14,773 nucleotides of DNA, taken from positions 1 to 14,773 of the forward strand of contig FR899792.1 in the NCBI GenBank assembly GCA_000437595.1, read 5' to 3'. The number at the start of each line of letters is the position of its first letter. The stretch's first letter is position 1. The notes below the pieces were generated by a model. The model was not told the DNA's origin and did not search any database. It was given only the letters and a program-made list of their open reading frames with translations. Source of the DNA: Faecalibacterium sp. CAG:74. Its GTDB lineage: Bacteria > Bacillota > Clostridia > Christensenellales > Aristaeellaceae. Below, piece after piece: positions 7,719 to 14,518 of the stretch. The position numbers were made by a program, and so were the translations under genes.

Positions 7719-8768
7719 CTATTTATCCAGCTTCTTATTTTTCTGTGGCGCCTGACTTCCGAACATCTCGGACAGCTGCTGACCCATCGTGTTCATGACG
7801 GACAGCACCCGGCTGTACCGCATTCGCGTCGGGCCAATCACGCCGATTGTCCCCTGCCGGCCGGAGCCGGTAGAGTACGTCGCGGTGACGATGGAGCAGT
7901 CCGCCATTTCCGGCACGCCCGTTTCCGGGCCGATGCGGACGGTGAACGCCATTTCGCCCTTCTGACTGATGATGTCCGCCAGACGGTCGCGCGTTTCCAT
8001 CAGGCTGAGGAACGACCGCGCCTTTTCCATGTCGCTGTATTCGGGGTACGCGAGCATGTTGCTCGTGCCGCCGACTGCTACATGCGGGTGCGTCATTTCG
8101 TCCTGCTGTCCCAGCGCCTTGCCCAAGCCCTGCAGGAGACGCTCGTTCTCGTGCATTCCCTGCATCAGCTGCGGCATCTGCGCCACCGCCTCATGGAGCG
8201 TCAGCCCCTGAAGGCGTTCGGTCAGCGTCTTGCTGATGGCGTAGAGCGCGTCGCTGTCGAGATCGCTTGCCACCTGCACCACCTGATCGCGGACAATGCC
8301 CATATCCGTCACGATGACGACCAGCGCGGATGTATCCGACACCGGTACGAGCTGAATCGTGCGAATCTTCGGCATTTTCCCCGTCGGCGGCAGTACCACG
8401 GCGGTGTAGCTTGTCAGGGAGGAAAGCACCTGTGCGGCGTGGTCTATCACATCCTCCATTTGATGCATCCGCCCCAGAAAATGCCCCTTAACCGCCGCGT
8501 CGCTATCCGACGGAATGCGCCCCGTCTTCAGCAGCTGATCGACATAGAGCCGATACGCTTTTGCGGACGGGATGCGTCCTGCGGAGACATGCGGCTGATC
8601 GAGGTAGCCCAGTTCCTCCAGATCGCTCATCTCATTGCGGATGGTCGCGGAGGACAAGCCCATGTCGTATTTCTTCGAGATGGTTCTTGACCCCACCGGC
8701 ACAGCGGTGAGGATGTAGTCGTCAATGATGGCTTGCAGGATTCTGAACTTCCGTTCATCCATCATCAT
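7719..8768 (-). CDS. hrcA: Heat-inducible transcription repressor HrcA
   Basis: Repressor of class I heat-shock genes; it binds CIRCE and needs functional chaperone for activity. The 349-residue product has the N-terminal winged helix (RKFRILQAIIDDYI, then SRTISKKYDMGLSSATIRNEMSDLEELGYL), the following HVSAGRIPSAKAYRLYVD stretch typical of the family, and the C-terminal signature GVIGPTRMRYSRVLSVM. The start is ATG 8768, the first of three consecutive ATGs, seven bases after GAGGAGGG; longer in-frame starts run into the CIRCE-leader region and lack a binding site. It heads the operon, 42 bases behind a perfect CIRCE, so it controls itself together with grpE, dnaK and probably dnaJ. Confidence 0.97.
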   Translation of the reverse strand: MMMDERKFRILQAIIDDYILTAVPVGSRTISKKYDMGLSSATIRNEMSDLEELGYLDQPHVSAGRIPSAKAYRLYVDQLLKTGRIPSDSDAAVKGHFLGRMHQMEDVIDHAAQVLSSLTSYTAVVLPPTGKMPKIRTIQLVPVSDTSALVVIVTDMGIVRDQVVQVASDLDSDALYAISKTLTERLQGLTLHEAVAQMPQLMQGMHENERLLQGLGKALGQQDEMTHPHVAVGGTSNMLAYPEYSDMEKARSFLSLMETRDRLADIISQKGEMAFTVRIGPETGVPEMADCSIVTATYSTGSGRQGTIGVIGPTRMRYSRVLSVMNTMGQQLSEMFGSQAPQKNKKLDK

Positions 8769-8809
8769 GACCAATCCCTCCTCTCCGTGAACCATGCTGG
8801 TCTGTGTTG

Positions 8810-8836
8810 TTAGCACTCATCGTTGTCGAGTGCTAA
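8810..8836. promoter_or_regulatory. CIRCE operator (HrcA binding site)
   Basis: TTAGCACTC (8810-8818), nine-base spacer, GAGTGCTAA (8828-8836): identical to the CIRCE consensus TTAGCACTC-N9-GAGTGCTAA with no mismatch. It starts a few bases after the predicted transcription start of hrcA and is also transcribed into the leader. It is the only copy in the window. Confidence 0.98.
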
Positions 8837-8847
8837 TCACATGACAT

Positions 8848-8876
8848 AATATACCCCTGTCAAGTCACTTTGTCAA
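8848..8876 (-). promoter_or_regulatory. Sigma-A type promoter of the hrcA operon
   Basis: On the - strand: -35 TTGACA (8871-8876), 17-base spacer, -10 TATATT (8848-8853). The start point should fall near 8840, giving a leader of about 70 bases that contains CIRCE. A second CTTGACA lies inside the spacer and CCCCT/AGGGG arms flank the pair. Confidence 0.9.
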
Positions 8877-8973
8877 GGGGTTCGCGGGAATTTTTTTCAT
8901 CTTTTCTGTAAACTCGGTTTGACAAATCTGTGAACTCGTGATTTTTGCACCGGAATCAGCGGTTTTGCGCACC

Positions 8974-9012
8974 AAAAAGCGGCTGCCCGGAATCGCTCCC
9001 AAGGCGGCCGCT
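8974..9012 (-). terminator. Intrinsic terminator of the kinase-like/secreted-protein operon
   Basis: On the - strand AGCGGC (9007-9012) pairs with GCCGCT (8978-8983), extended inward by a G-U pair and GCC/GGC, and is followed by TTTTT (8974-8978). It begins eight bases past the stop of the small membrane-protein gene and separates that operon from the hrcA promoter. Confidence 0.85.
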
Positions 9013-9019
9013 CAAATTA

Positions 9020-9355
9020 TCAATTTTTCTGCAGCTCGTGGAACTTCCGCGTTTCATCCTCCGAAAGCGTCTCATACGGCATGAAGAACCGCACATAGAT
9101 GTAATGCGGGAGAAACAGCAGCAGCACAAACAGCAACCAGGCAGCAAACCACCCGATGGCATCATTCATGCTGTTACGGAAAAAAATGCACACCACGAAG
9201 ATGACAAGCTCAATCGGCACGAGCACAGTAGCCGCTTTGAATCTGCTCGGTTTGCACAGCTTCCCGCAGTACGGACAGCGCATCCAGTTGTACCGCGCCA
9301 TCACATCCCAATAGGTGTGCTGAAAATAGTGATATTCTGTGCATTTTCTCGCCAT
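9020..9355 (-). CDS. Small zinc-ribbon membrane protein, unknown function
   Basis: A 111-residue protein with a half zinc-knuckle near the N-terminus (RCPYCGKLC, cysteines 27, 30 and 34, plus C5), then two hydrophobic spans at about 41-60 and 66-89 separated by RNSMNDAIG, and a charged tail ending KFHELQKN. This suggests a small membrane protein with a metal-binding cytosolic head; two spans would put both ends on the same side. Only one CxxC plus C34 is obvious, so metal binding may need a partner or a dimer. ATG 9355 has GAGGG seven bases upstream. It lies 26 bases after the secreted-protein gene and just before a terminator, so it is the last cistron of a three-gene unit. I do not recognise the family. 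Confidence 0.8.
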   Translation of the reverse strand: MARKCTEYHYFQHTYWDVMARYNWMRCPYCGKLCKPSRFKAATVLVPIELVIFVVCIFFRNSMNDAIGWFAAWLLFVLLLFLPHYIYVRFFMPYETLSEDETRKFHELQKN

Positions 9356-9381
9356 GGTTGTCCCTCATTTCCGCCCATTTT

Positions 9382-10149
9382 TCACGGCTCCATCGCCGCC
9401 GAATCCGGTTCGGGCGTCGGGGTCACAAAGACCTCCAAATGGCTATCCTGAAAGCCGTCGAAGGGGAAATAGCCGCTGATTTCGTCGCCGTCAGGGTCAG
9501 GGGTTGCAGTCGGGCCGGCATCGTTGTTCAGCAGCAGACCGCCGTCCACGCTTCCCGGCTGGGGGAAGATAATCGTCAGCTGCATCCAGTTCGCGTTGTC
9601 GTGGTACTGGTTCGGGTAGTATGCCCCATACAGGCGCGTCTGCGTCCCCTGCGAGAGAATCGGCTGTTCCTCGAAGGACTCGACCACGCCGTTGCCGTTG
9701 CTCTCCTGCACCTTGCGCACATACGCCTGCACCGCCGACACCGCCTCGTCCAGCGTGATGCTGTTCGGGCTGGTCTGCTGCACCAGTGCGCCGCCGATGA
9801 GGGCGAAGTTCGTCAGGTTGTCCATGCGCAGAACAAGGCTGGTGATACCCGTCGCGTTCATGTTCACGGTAATTTCGGCGTGTTGGGCGAATTCCGCGCC
9901 GTTCAAGCCAAGGCTGGCGAACGTCGGGTACAGCTCATAGCACGGATCAATTTTCCCCGCACCGGAAGAAACAAGCGTCTCATTGACGCGCCGGATATAG
10001 TCTTTCAGCGTCTCAACCGCCGCATTTCCGGACAAATTCTGCCCGGCGGCAGGTGTATCCCAGTCAATATCGCCAGATGCCCACGCGACCGCGCACACGA
10101 GCATCGTCATCAGCACCAGCAGCGCCGCGCGGCGCAGGGTTTTGCTCAT
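9382..10149 (-). CDS. Secreted protein of unknown function
   Basis: A 255-residue exported protein. The signal peptide spans roughly residues 1-24 (basic MSKTLRR, hydrophobic core, AWA cleavage before SGD). The mature domain has an alpha/beta look with no motif I can name; from about residue 210 it turns into a low-complexity Pro/Thr/Asp-rich tail (TATPDPDGDE ... FVTPTPEPD), typical of surface-exposed linkers in Firmicutes, but there is no sortase signal or anchor. The ATG at 10149 is two bases after the stop of the kinase-like gene (TGA GC ATG), with only a weak binding site, so translation is probably coupled. Longer in-frame starts overlap the kinase gene and would bury the signal peptide, so they are rejected. 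Confidence 0.8.
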   Translation of the reverse strand: MSKTLRRAALLVLMTMLVCAVAWASGDIDWDTPAAGQNLSGNAAVETLKDYIRRVNETLVSSGAGKIDPCYELYPTFASLGLNGAEFAQHAEITVNMNATGITSLVLRMDNLTNFALIGGALVQQTSPNSITLDEAVSAVQAYVRKVQESNGNGVVESFEEQPILSQGTQTRLYGAYYPNQYHDNANWMQLTIIFPQPGSVDGGLLLNNDAGPTATPDPDGDEISGYFPFDGFQDSHLEVFVTPTPEPDSAAMEP

Positions 10150-10151
10150 GC

Positions 10152-10793
10152 TCACTTCTTCGCTTCCAGCATTGCCTGCCGCAGTTCGACGAAGCGGGCG
10201 ATGAGCTCCGCTGTGCCCTCCACGCCGAGCTTGCCCGTGTCCACGCACAGGTCGTAGTTGTTCACGTCGCCCCACGTTGCGGTAGCGTAATAATTATAGT
10301 AGGAAGCGCGCTGCTTATCCGCCTTGCGGATGCGATCCTCCGCCTTCTGCGGGTCAACGCCGTAGTATTTCACGGCACGTTCCACCTTGCTCTGCATTTC
10401 CGCCTTCAGGAACACGCTGATGGTGTTCGGGCGGTCTTTGAGCACATAGTCAGCGCAGCGGCCGACGATGACGCACGGGCCCTTATCGGCAATCGAGCGG
10501 ATGGCATCGAACTGCGCGAGGAAAATCTTATGGTTCAGCGGCATGTCCATATAGTACGAACCGGCGTCGCCATGCACCTGCATCCCAGTGACGAGATTGA
10601 AGAGCAGGGAGCGGGTCGGCTTTTCGTCGTGATCCTCGAAGATTTCTTCGCAGATGCCGCTCTGCTTGGCAGCTTCGGACAAAAGTTCCTTATCGTAGAA
10701 CGGGATACCGAGCTTTTCCGCGAGCATCCGTCCGACATAGCGTCCGCCCGAGCCAAACTGTCTGCCGATGGTGATGACACAATTCGTCTTCAT
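10152..10793 (-). CDS. Cytidylate kinase-like family protein
   Basis: A 213-residue P-loop protein of the cytidylate-kinase-like family common in gut Firmicutes; the true substrate of this family is not established. Seen: CVITIGRQFGSGGRYVGRMLAEKLGIPFYDKELL (in pieces: P-loop GRQFGSGGR at 10-18, then the conserved IPFYDKELL), CVIVGRCADYVL (107-118, Walker B position), an arginine-rich lid-like segment RIRKADKQRASYYNYYA (about 154-170) and NYDLCVDTGKLG (179-190). Classical CMP kinase (Cmk) has a different N-terminus and length, so I leave the symbol empty. ATG 10793 has GAGG eight bases upstream; an earlier in-frame ATG at 10829 lies inside the leader hairpin. It is the first gene of a unit with a secreted and a membrane protein. 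Confidence 0.88.
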   Translation of the reverse strand: MKTNCVITIGRQFGSGGRYVGRMLAEKLGIPFYDKELLSEAAKQSGICEEIFEDHDEKPTRSLLFNLVTGMQVHGDAGSYYMDMPLNHKIFLAQFDAIRSIADKGPCVIVGRCADYVLKDRPNTISVFLKAEMQSKVERAVKYYGVDPQKAEDRIRKADKQRASYYNYYATATWGDVNNYDLCVDTGKLGVEGTAELIARFVELRQAMLEAKK

Positions 10794-10815
10794 ATGAAAT
10801 ACCTCACTTTCCTGA

Positions 10816-10849
10816 GGGTAAAGCGGCATAGCCTACCCACTTTATCCCC
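10816..10849 (-). other. 5' leader hairpin of the kinase-like operon
   Basis: On the - strand the transcript should start near 10847 with GGGGATAAAG, which pairs with CTTTACCC (10816-10823) through an 8-bp stem with a one-base bulge; GGC-TAT-GCC (10825-10833) makes an inner stem. A hairpin at the extreme 5' end typically stabilises mRNA. It matches no riboswitch class I know. Confidence 0.45.
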
Positions 10850-10853
10850 TTTC

Positions 10854-10882
10854 AGTATAGCACAAAATGCCCGTTTGGGCAA
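10854..10882 (-). promoter_or_regulatory. Promoter of the kinase-like operon
   Basis: On the - strand: -35 TTGCCC (10877-10882), 17-base spacer, -10 TATACT (10854-10859) preceded by TGC, an extended -10. GCCC-N4-GGGC (10869-10880) is an inverted repeat overlapping the -35 box, which could be an operator or chance. Confidence 0.75.
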
Positions 10883-10990
10883 TGGTGTTTTTGTTTTTCA
10901 TGTGGTTTATGGTTGATTCCGCGTCAAAATGGTATTTGCGTCTGCAAACGCGGTTTTTCTGCCGCAAAAAAATCCAACAAACTTAGATGC

Positions 10991-11016
10991 GAGCCGAAGG
11001 GGTCAAGGGGGCGGTC
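10991..11016. repeat. Dispersed hairpin-family element, copy 3 (partial)
   Basis: The stretch from 10991 to 11012 matches the reverse complement of 5001-5022 in 21 of 22 bases; the single change breaks the small GACCC/GGGTC stem found in the other copy. It abuts the inverted repeat at 11017-11049. Confidence 0.65.
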
Positions 11017-11054
11017 GCCTTCCATGTTACTTGAACTGTATTGGAAGGCTTTTT
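11017..11054 (+). terminator. Orphan terminator-like hairpin facing the + strand
   Basis: GCCTTCCA (11017-11024), 17-base loop, TGGAAGGC (11042-11049), then TTTTT (11050-11054). The T-run is on the + strand, yet both neighbouring genes lie on the - strand, so for the exonuclease transcript (ending 11078) it is a hairpin without a U-tract. It may belong to the adjacent repeat or end a short + strand RNA. Confidence 0.55.
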
Positions 11055-11077
11055 AGTTTGCTGGACAGAATAAATAA

Positions 11078-12076
11078 TTATTCCTCAAACGGCATCGACG
11101 TCCTATCCGCCTTTTCCAGCTCCGCCTCCAAATCCACCGGCTTGCCATACTTCTCCTCATACGCCGCGTCCCGCTGCGTCATTTGCAGCCGCTTCGTATG
11201 CACATACGCCAAATTCGACGGAGACGCCTTCGCCGCCGTCATCGTCAGCCGCTTCTGCCCGTCCGATTCCAACCGCAGGCGGACACGAATCAGCATATTC
11301 CCATGCTGCGGGCACTTTGCTATGCTGATATACTTATCCGCCGCCTGCCGGACGTATGCGCCGTCCTCTAACTTCATCTTCTTCCCGCACACGGGGCAGC
11401 GCGGCACGCGGGCGAAATCGCTCGCGAACGCCTCGTTCACCGTGCCGAACGTCTCGCCGCCAGCGCGCTCACGCTTGTCAGTGTGGATGAGCGGACGCGG
11501 CTTCTGCGGGTACTTCAGCACATCCTCCGGCTGCGGCAGACGCGCGAACACCAGCGCCGTGTAGTACGCGTCGTGCAGGGCATTGTGGAAGTAGCGGGCA
11601 GCGTCCGGCTCAATGCCGAGCATCTCCATGGCGACCTTCAAGCCCTTGCGGTCACGGCAGCCGTTGACATCTGAGAACAGGCGCTGAATGTCGCAAATCG
11701 GCGGCATCGGCTCGGTGCAGCCGAAAAAATCCATGTTCTGCTTCCAGACGCTGATGTCGTCGCAGCCCCACGTCAACAGCGTATATTCCTCGCCGCACCA
11801 CGCCGTGAACTGCGCCATCGCGTCCAAGAACGTCGGCGCATCCGCCAGTTCCTCCGCGCCCAACTGCGTCATCTTGCGAATGCGCGGATGAATCTTCACA
11901 TAATACTGCGGACGAATCGGGATGGAAATGCTGTCCACCACCTGATATTTGTCGTCCACCTTCACCGCGCCGATTTGAATCATCTCGAACACGAGCCGAT
12001 CCCCGACCTGCCGGAATACCGAACTGTCAAACGACATCGGCTGATTCCACTCAAGGTCTACCACGATATAATGCAA
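11078..12076 (-). CDS. DnaQ/ERI-1-like 3'-5' exonuclease with C-terminal zinc-ribbon-like segment
   Basis: Predicted DEDDh exonuclease acting on single-stranded DNA or RNA 3' ends. From the TTG start the product has 332 residues. Exo I is YIVVDLEWNQP with D7 and E9, Exo II is around WGCDD (D106/D107), and Exo III is H164-x4-D169 in FHNALHDAYYTALVF, the DEDDh arrangement. After about residue 215 comes a segment with CPVC (227-230) and CPQH (255-258), spaced like a zinc ribbon, then a basic tail and an acidic end. No ATG opens the frame sensibly: TTG 12076 gives the domain its usual N-terminus and has GGGGAG ten bases upstream, while the ATG at 12160 lies well inside the upstream flavoprotein gene. 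It is the third gene of the RpiR unit, 23 bases after the flavoprotein stop. Confidence 0.85.
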   Translation of the reverse strand: MHYIVVDLEWNQPMSFDSSVFRQVGDRLVFEMIQIGAVKVDDKYQVVDSISIPIRPQYYVKIHPRIRKMTQLGAEELADAPTFLDAMAQFTAWCGEEYTLLTWGCDDISVWKQNMDFFGCTEPMPPICDIQRLFSDVNGCRDRKGLKVAMEMLGIEPDAARYFHNALHDAYYTALVFARLPQPEDVLKYPQKPRPLIHTDKRERAGGETFGTVNEAFASDFARVPRCPVCGKKMKLEDGAYVRQAADKYISIAKCPQHGNMLIRVRLRLESDGQKRLTMTAAKASPSNLAYVHTKRLQMTQRDAAYEEKYGKPVDLEAELEKADRTSMPFEE

Positions 12077-12099
12077 TGGTCTCAATCTCCCCAGTATTT

Positions 12100-13377
12100 T
12101 TATATTGCTTCTATTTCTTCTTCGCCTGCGCTCTGACCCGCCAGCGCGCCTGTTGCCCATGCGATTTGCAGGTTGTAGCCGCCCGTGTGCGCGTCCACGT
12201 CAATGACTTCCCCGGCGAAATACAGCCCGCTGACTTTCCTGCTTTCCATCGTCGCCGGGTCGATTTCACGCACATTCACGCCGCCGCGGGTGACGATGGC
12301 TTCCTCGATGGGCGCTAATTTTTTCAGTGGAATCGGCAGCGCTTTGAGGGCGGACACCAGCTTCTCGCGCTCTTCTTTCGTCACCTGCGCGCAGACCTTG
12401 CTCCCGTCCACGCCGCAAAGCTCCGGAAAAATCTCCGCAAAACTTGCCGGCAGCAGGTGCGGCAGTACGTTCCGCAGCTGACGGCGGCTGTCCTCCGCCA
12501 ATTCGCGCTGAAGCCGCGTGTCCAGCTGCTGCGCCGTCAAGCCCGGCTTCAAGTCCAGCGTCACGTTTGCCTCCGCCAGATTTTCCGGCAAGTGGCAGGA
12601 CATCGTGAGCGTCAGCGGCCCGGAAATGCCGAAATGCGTGAACAGCATCTCACCCAAATCCGAGTACAGCACCTTCTTGCCTTTTTTCAGCGTCAGCGCG
12701 ACGTTTTTCAGCGCCAGCCCCTGCAAGCGCCCGCACCAGTCGCAATCCGTTTCAATCGCGGACAGCACGCCCATGCGCGGGGTCGTCGTGTGCCCGACGC
12801 TCTCCGCCAGCCGATAGCCGTCGCCCGTCGAACCCGTCAGCGGACACGATAACCCGCCCGTCGCCAGAATCACCCGCTCCGCCGGAAGCGCCGTGCCGTC
12901 CATCAGGCGAACGCCGGTTGCATGCAGCGCGCCGTCCTCCGTCGTCTCCGTCATCAGCGCCTGCACCCGACTGCCGTAGCGCACTTCAACGCCGCTTTGC
13001 TGCATCAGCCGCGCCAGCGTCCGCGTTACGTCGCTCGCCTTCTCCGTCGCCGGAAAAACGCGCCGACCGCGCTGCACCACCACCGGGCATCCCGCGTCTT
13101 CCAGCAGCTGCATCATGTCCTGCGGCGAAAAGAACGACAGCGCGCTGTACAGGAACCGCGGATTCCGCGCCACTTCGTGCAGGAACTCATCCAGCGTGCA
13201 GTCATTGGTGACGTTACAGCGCCCTTTCCCGGTGATGTACACCTTCTTGCCCAGCTTTTCGCCGCGCTCCAGCAGCGTCACGCGTGCGCCCACTTTGCCC
13301 GCGAAGATGGATGCCATCATCCCCGCCGCGCCGCCGCCAACCACAATCACCCGGCGTTCAGGAACGGACATCCCCAT
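12100..13377 (-). CDS. HI0933/BaiN-family NAD(P)/FAD-dependent oxidoreductase
   Basis: Flavoprotein of the HI0933 (YhiN) family, which includes BaiN-type enzymes reported to act on bile-acid intermediates; most members have no proven substrate. The 425-residue product shows an N-terminal dinucleotide-binding fold VIVVGGGAAGMMAS (glycines 14-16 and 19), the ribose-binding glutamate in LLERGEKLGKK, the family hallmark TGKGRCNVTN (49-58), LATGGLSCPLTGSTGDGY in the middle, and the C-terminal FAD motif GLYFAGEVIDVDAHTGGYNLQIAWATGALAG. Length is normal. ATG 13377 has GGAGGA about eight bases upstream; ATG 13371 is a close alternative. It overlaps the end of the RpiR gene by 20 bases, implying translational coupling. 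A role in bile-acid metabolism should not be assumed from family membership. Confidence 0.92.
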   Translation of the reverse strand: MGMSVPERRVIVVGGGAAGMMASIFAGKVGARVTLLERGEKLGKKVYITGKGRCNVTNDCTLDEFLHEVARNPRFLYSALSFFSPQDMMQLLEDAGCPVVVQRGRRVFPATEKASDVTRTLARLMQQSGVEVRYGSRVQALMTETTEDGALHATGVRLMDGTALPAERVILATGGLSCPLTGSTGDGYRLAESVGHTTTPRMGVLSAIETDCDWCGRLQGLALKNVALTLKKGKKVLYSDLGEMLFTHFGISGPLTLTMSCHLPENLAEANVTLDLKPGLTAQQLDTRLQRELAEDSRRQLRNVLPHLLPASFAEIFPELCGVDGSKVCAQVTKEEREKLVSALKALPIPLKKLAPIEEAIVTRGGVNVREIDPATMESRKVSGLYFAGEVIDVDAHTGGYNLQIAWATGALAGQSAGEEEIEAI

Positions 13378-14239
13378 GGCCTTCTTCCTCCAAATACACT
13401 TCGTAAGTCTCCCAAATGGATTCCAGCTGCTTGAAATGCTGGCTCAGCGCCTGCTTGCGGTGCAGCCCCAGCGTCACCAGCAGGGCGTTAATCAGGCTCA
13501 GCGGCGCGGCGAGCGAATCCACGAACGACGCCATATCCGTCCGCGCCGTCAGCGATAAATCCGCAATTTCTGCCAGCGGCGACATCGGGCCGTCCGTAAT
13601 CGCCACCACCTGCGCCCCGCAACGCTTCGCGAACCGCATCGCCTCCAGCGTCCGCGTGGAGTAGCGCGGGAAGGAAATGCCAATCAGCACATCATTCTCC
13701 CGCAGCTTGATGATTTCCTCGAACACATCCGTCGCGCCGGAAGATACCAGATGCACATTATCAAAAATATAATTCAGATAATACCCCATGAACTGCGCCA
13801 GCGGGGCCGCTGACCGCAAGCCCATGACATACACGGCATTGGCGTTCAGCAGCCGCTGCACTACCTCGTCGAACACCTGCTGCTCAACCTGTTCCAAGGT
13901 GTTGCGCAGGTTCTGCATGTCGCTCTTCAGCACCGTCGTCAGCGCCGCCGACGGGTCAAGCTCCGTCGCCATCTCGAAGCGCTGATTCGCCGTCAAGCGA
14001 TGGCTGACAAGCTCCTGCAGCGAGCGCTGGAGCTGCGGATAGCCCTCATATCCCATCGCCGCCGCAAAGCGCACGACGGTGGATTCGCTCACGCCCACGC
14101 TCTCCCCCAGGCGGCTGGCGGTCATGAACACCGCCTTATCATAATGCTCGACGATATACTGTGCGATCTTCCGATGACCCTTGCTCAGGCGTTTGCCCGA
14201 CTGATTCAGGCGGTCGATCATATCCTGCATGTCCTGCAT
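13358..14239 (-). CDS. MurR/RpiR-family transcriptional regulator
   Basis: DNA-binding regulator that senses a phosphosugar. The 293-residue product has the N-terminal RpiR helix-turn-helix (KGHRKIAQYIVEHYDKAVF, then SRLGESVGVSESTVVRFAAAMGYEGYPQLQ at about 42-71) and a C-terminal SIS domain (about 134-260) with VYVMGLRSAA, LIGISFPRYSTRTLEAMRFAKRCGAQVVAITD and the stretch SPLAEIADLSL, all characteristic. ATG 14239 has AAGGG seven bases upstream; ATG 14230 is possible because ATGCAGGA is repeated. It leads a unit with a flavoprotein and an exonuclease. By family habit it may also control the gene that starts off the right edge, since its own promoter is divergent from the one near 14718; that is inference. 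Confidence 0.94.
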   Translation of the reverse strand: MQDMQDMIDRLNQSGKRLSKGHRKIAQYIVEHYDKAVFMTASRLGESVGVSESTVVRFAAAMGYEGYPQLQRSLQELVSHRLTANQRFEMATELDPSAALTTVLKSDMQNLRNTLEQVEQQVFDEVVQRLLNANAVYVMGLRSAAPLAQFMGYYLNYIFDNVHLVSSGATDVFEEIIKLRENDVLIGISFPRYSTRTLEAMRFAKRCGAQVVAITDGPMSPLAEIADLSLTARTDMASFVDSLAAPLSLINALLVTLGLHRKQALSQHFKQLESIWETYEVYLEEEGHGDVRS

Positions 14240-14300
14240 GACGATTCCCTTCTTCTCTGTTCATGCGGCGCGCCCGACCACGCCGATATAGTCCTGCTTC

Positions 14301-14329
14301 ATTATACGGGAAAGGATGGGGATTTGCAA
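14301..14329 (-). promoter_or_regulatory. Promoter of the RpiR-flavoprotein-exonuclease unit
   Basis: On the - strand: -35 TTGCAA (14324-14329), 17-base spacer, -10 TATAAT (14301-14306), a near-consensus sigma-A promoter. The start near 14294 gives a leader of about 55 bases before the ATG at 14239. Upstream is A/T-rich. Confidence 0.88.
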
Positions 14330-14413
14330 GTGGAATCCGATAAAAATGCAAAAAAAACCGAATTTTGCCGACTTTATTTCTGGAAATGGGGCAAATATTG
14401 CAGGGGTGGAGGA

Positions 14414-14434
14414 AATGCGCAATGAGCAATGAGA
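14414..14434. repeat. 7-base tandem microrepeat (AATGNGN)
   Basis: Units AATGCGC (14414), AATGAGC (14421) and AATGAGA (14428) run head to tail with an exact seven-base period. The unit is related to the reverse complement of the 2044-2071 array (GAATTCG, GAATTCG, GAATGCG). Confidence 0.65.
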
Positions 14435-14518
14435 AGTCGCACACGGATGAAGCAAGGAAAAGCGTTCATCGCAATTGTGTGTCCGCAGACGCATCCGCTT
14501 TCGACTTGTTCAGCATTA

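Noticed and set aside
8945..9451. A 168-codon + strand frame across the terminator and small membrane-protein gene
   Set aside because: Antisense to a gene with a good ribosome binding site and two membrane spans; it also crosses a strong - strand terminator.
10838..10849. MraZ-like box (GGGATAAAGTGGG, - strand)
   Set aside because: Superficial likeness to a TGGG-type MraZ repeat, but only one unit is present, it lies downstream of the start site, and no division/cell-wall gene follows.
12100..13377. Reading the flavoprotein as evidence for a bile-acid dehydroxylation operon
   Set aside because: HI0933-family proteins are widespread and mostly of unknown substrate; no other bai-type gene is in the window.
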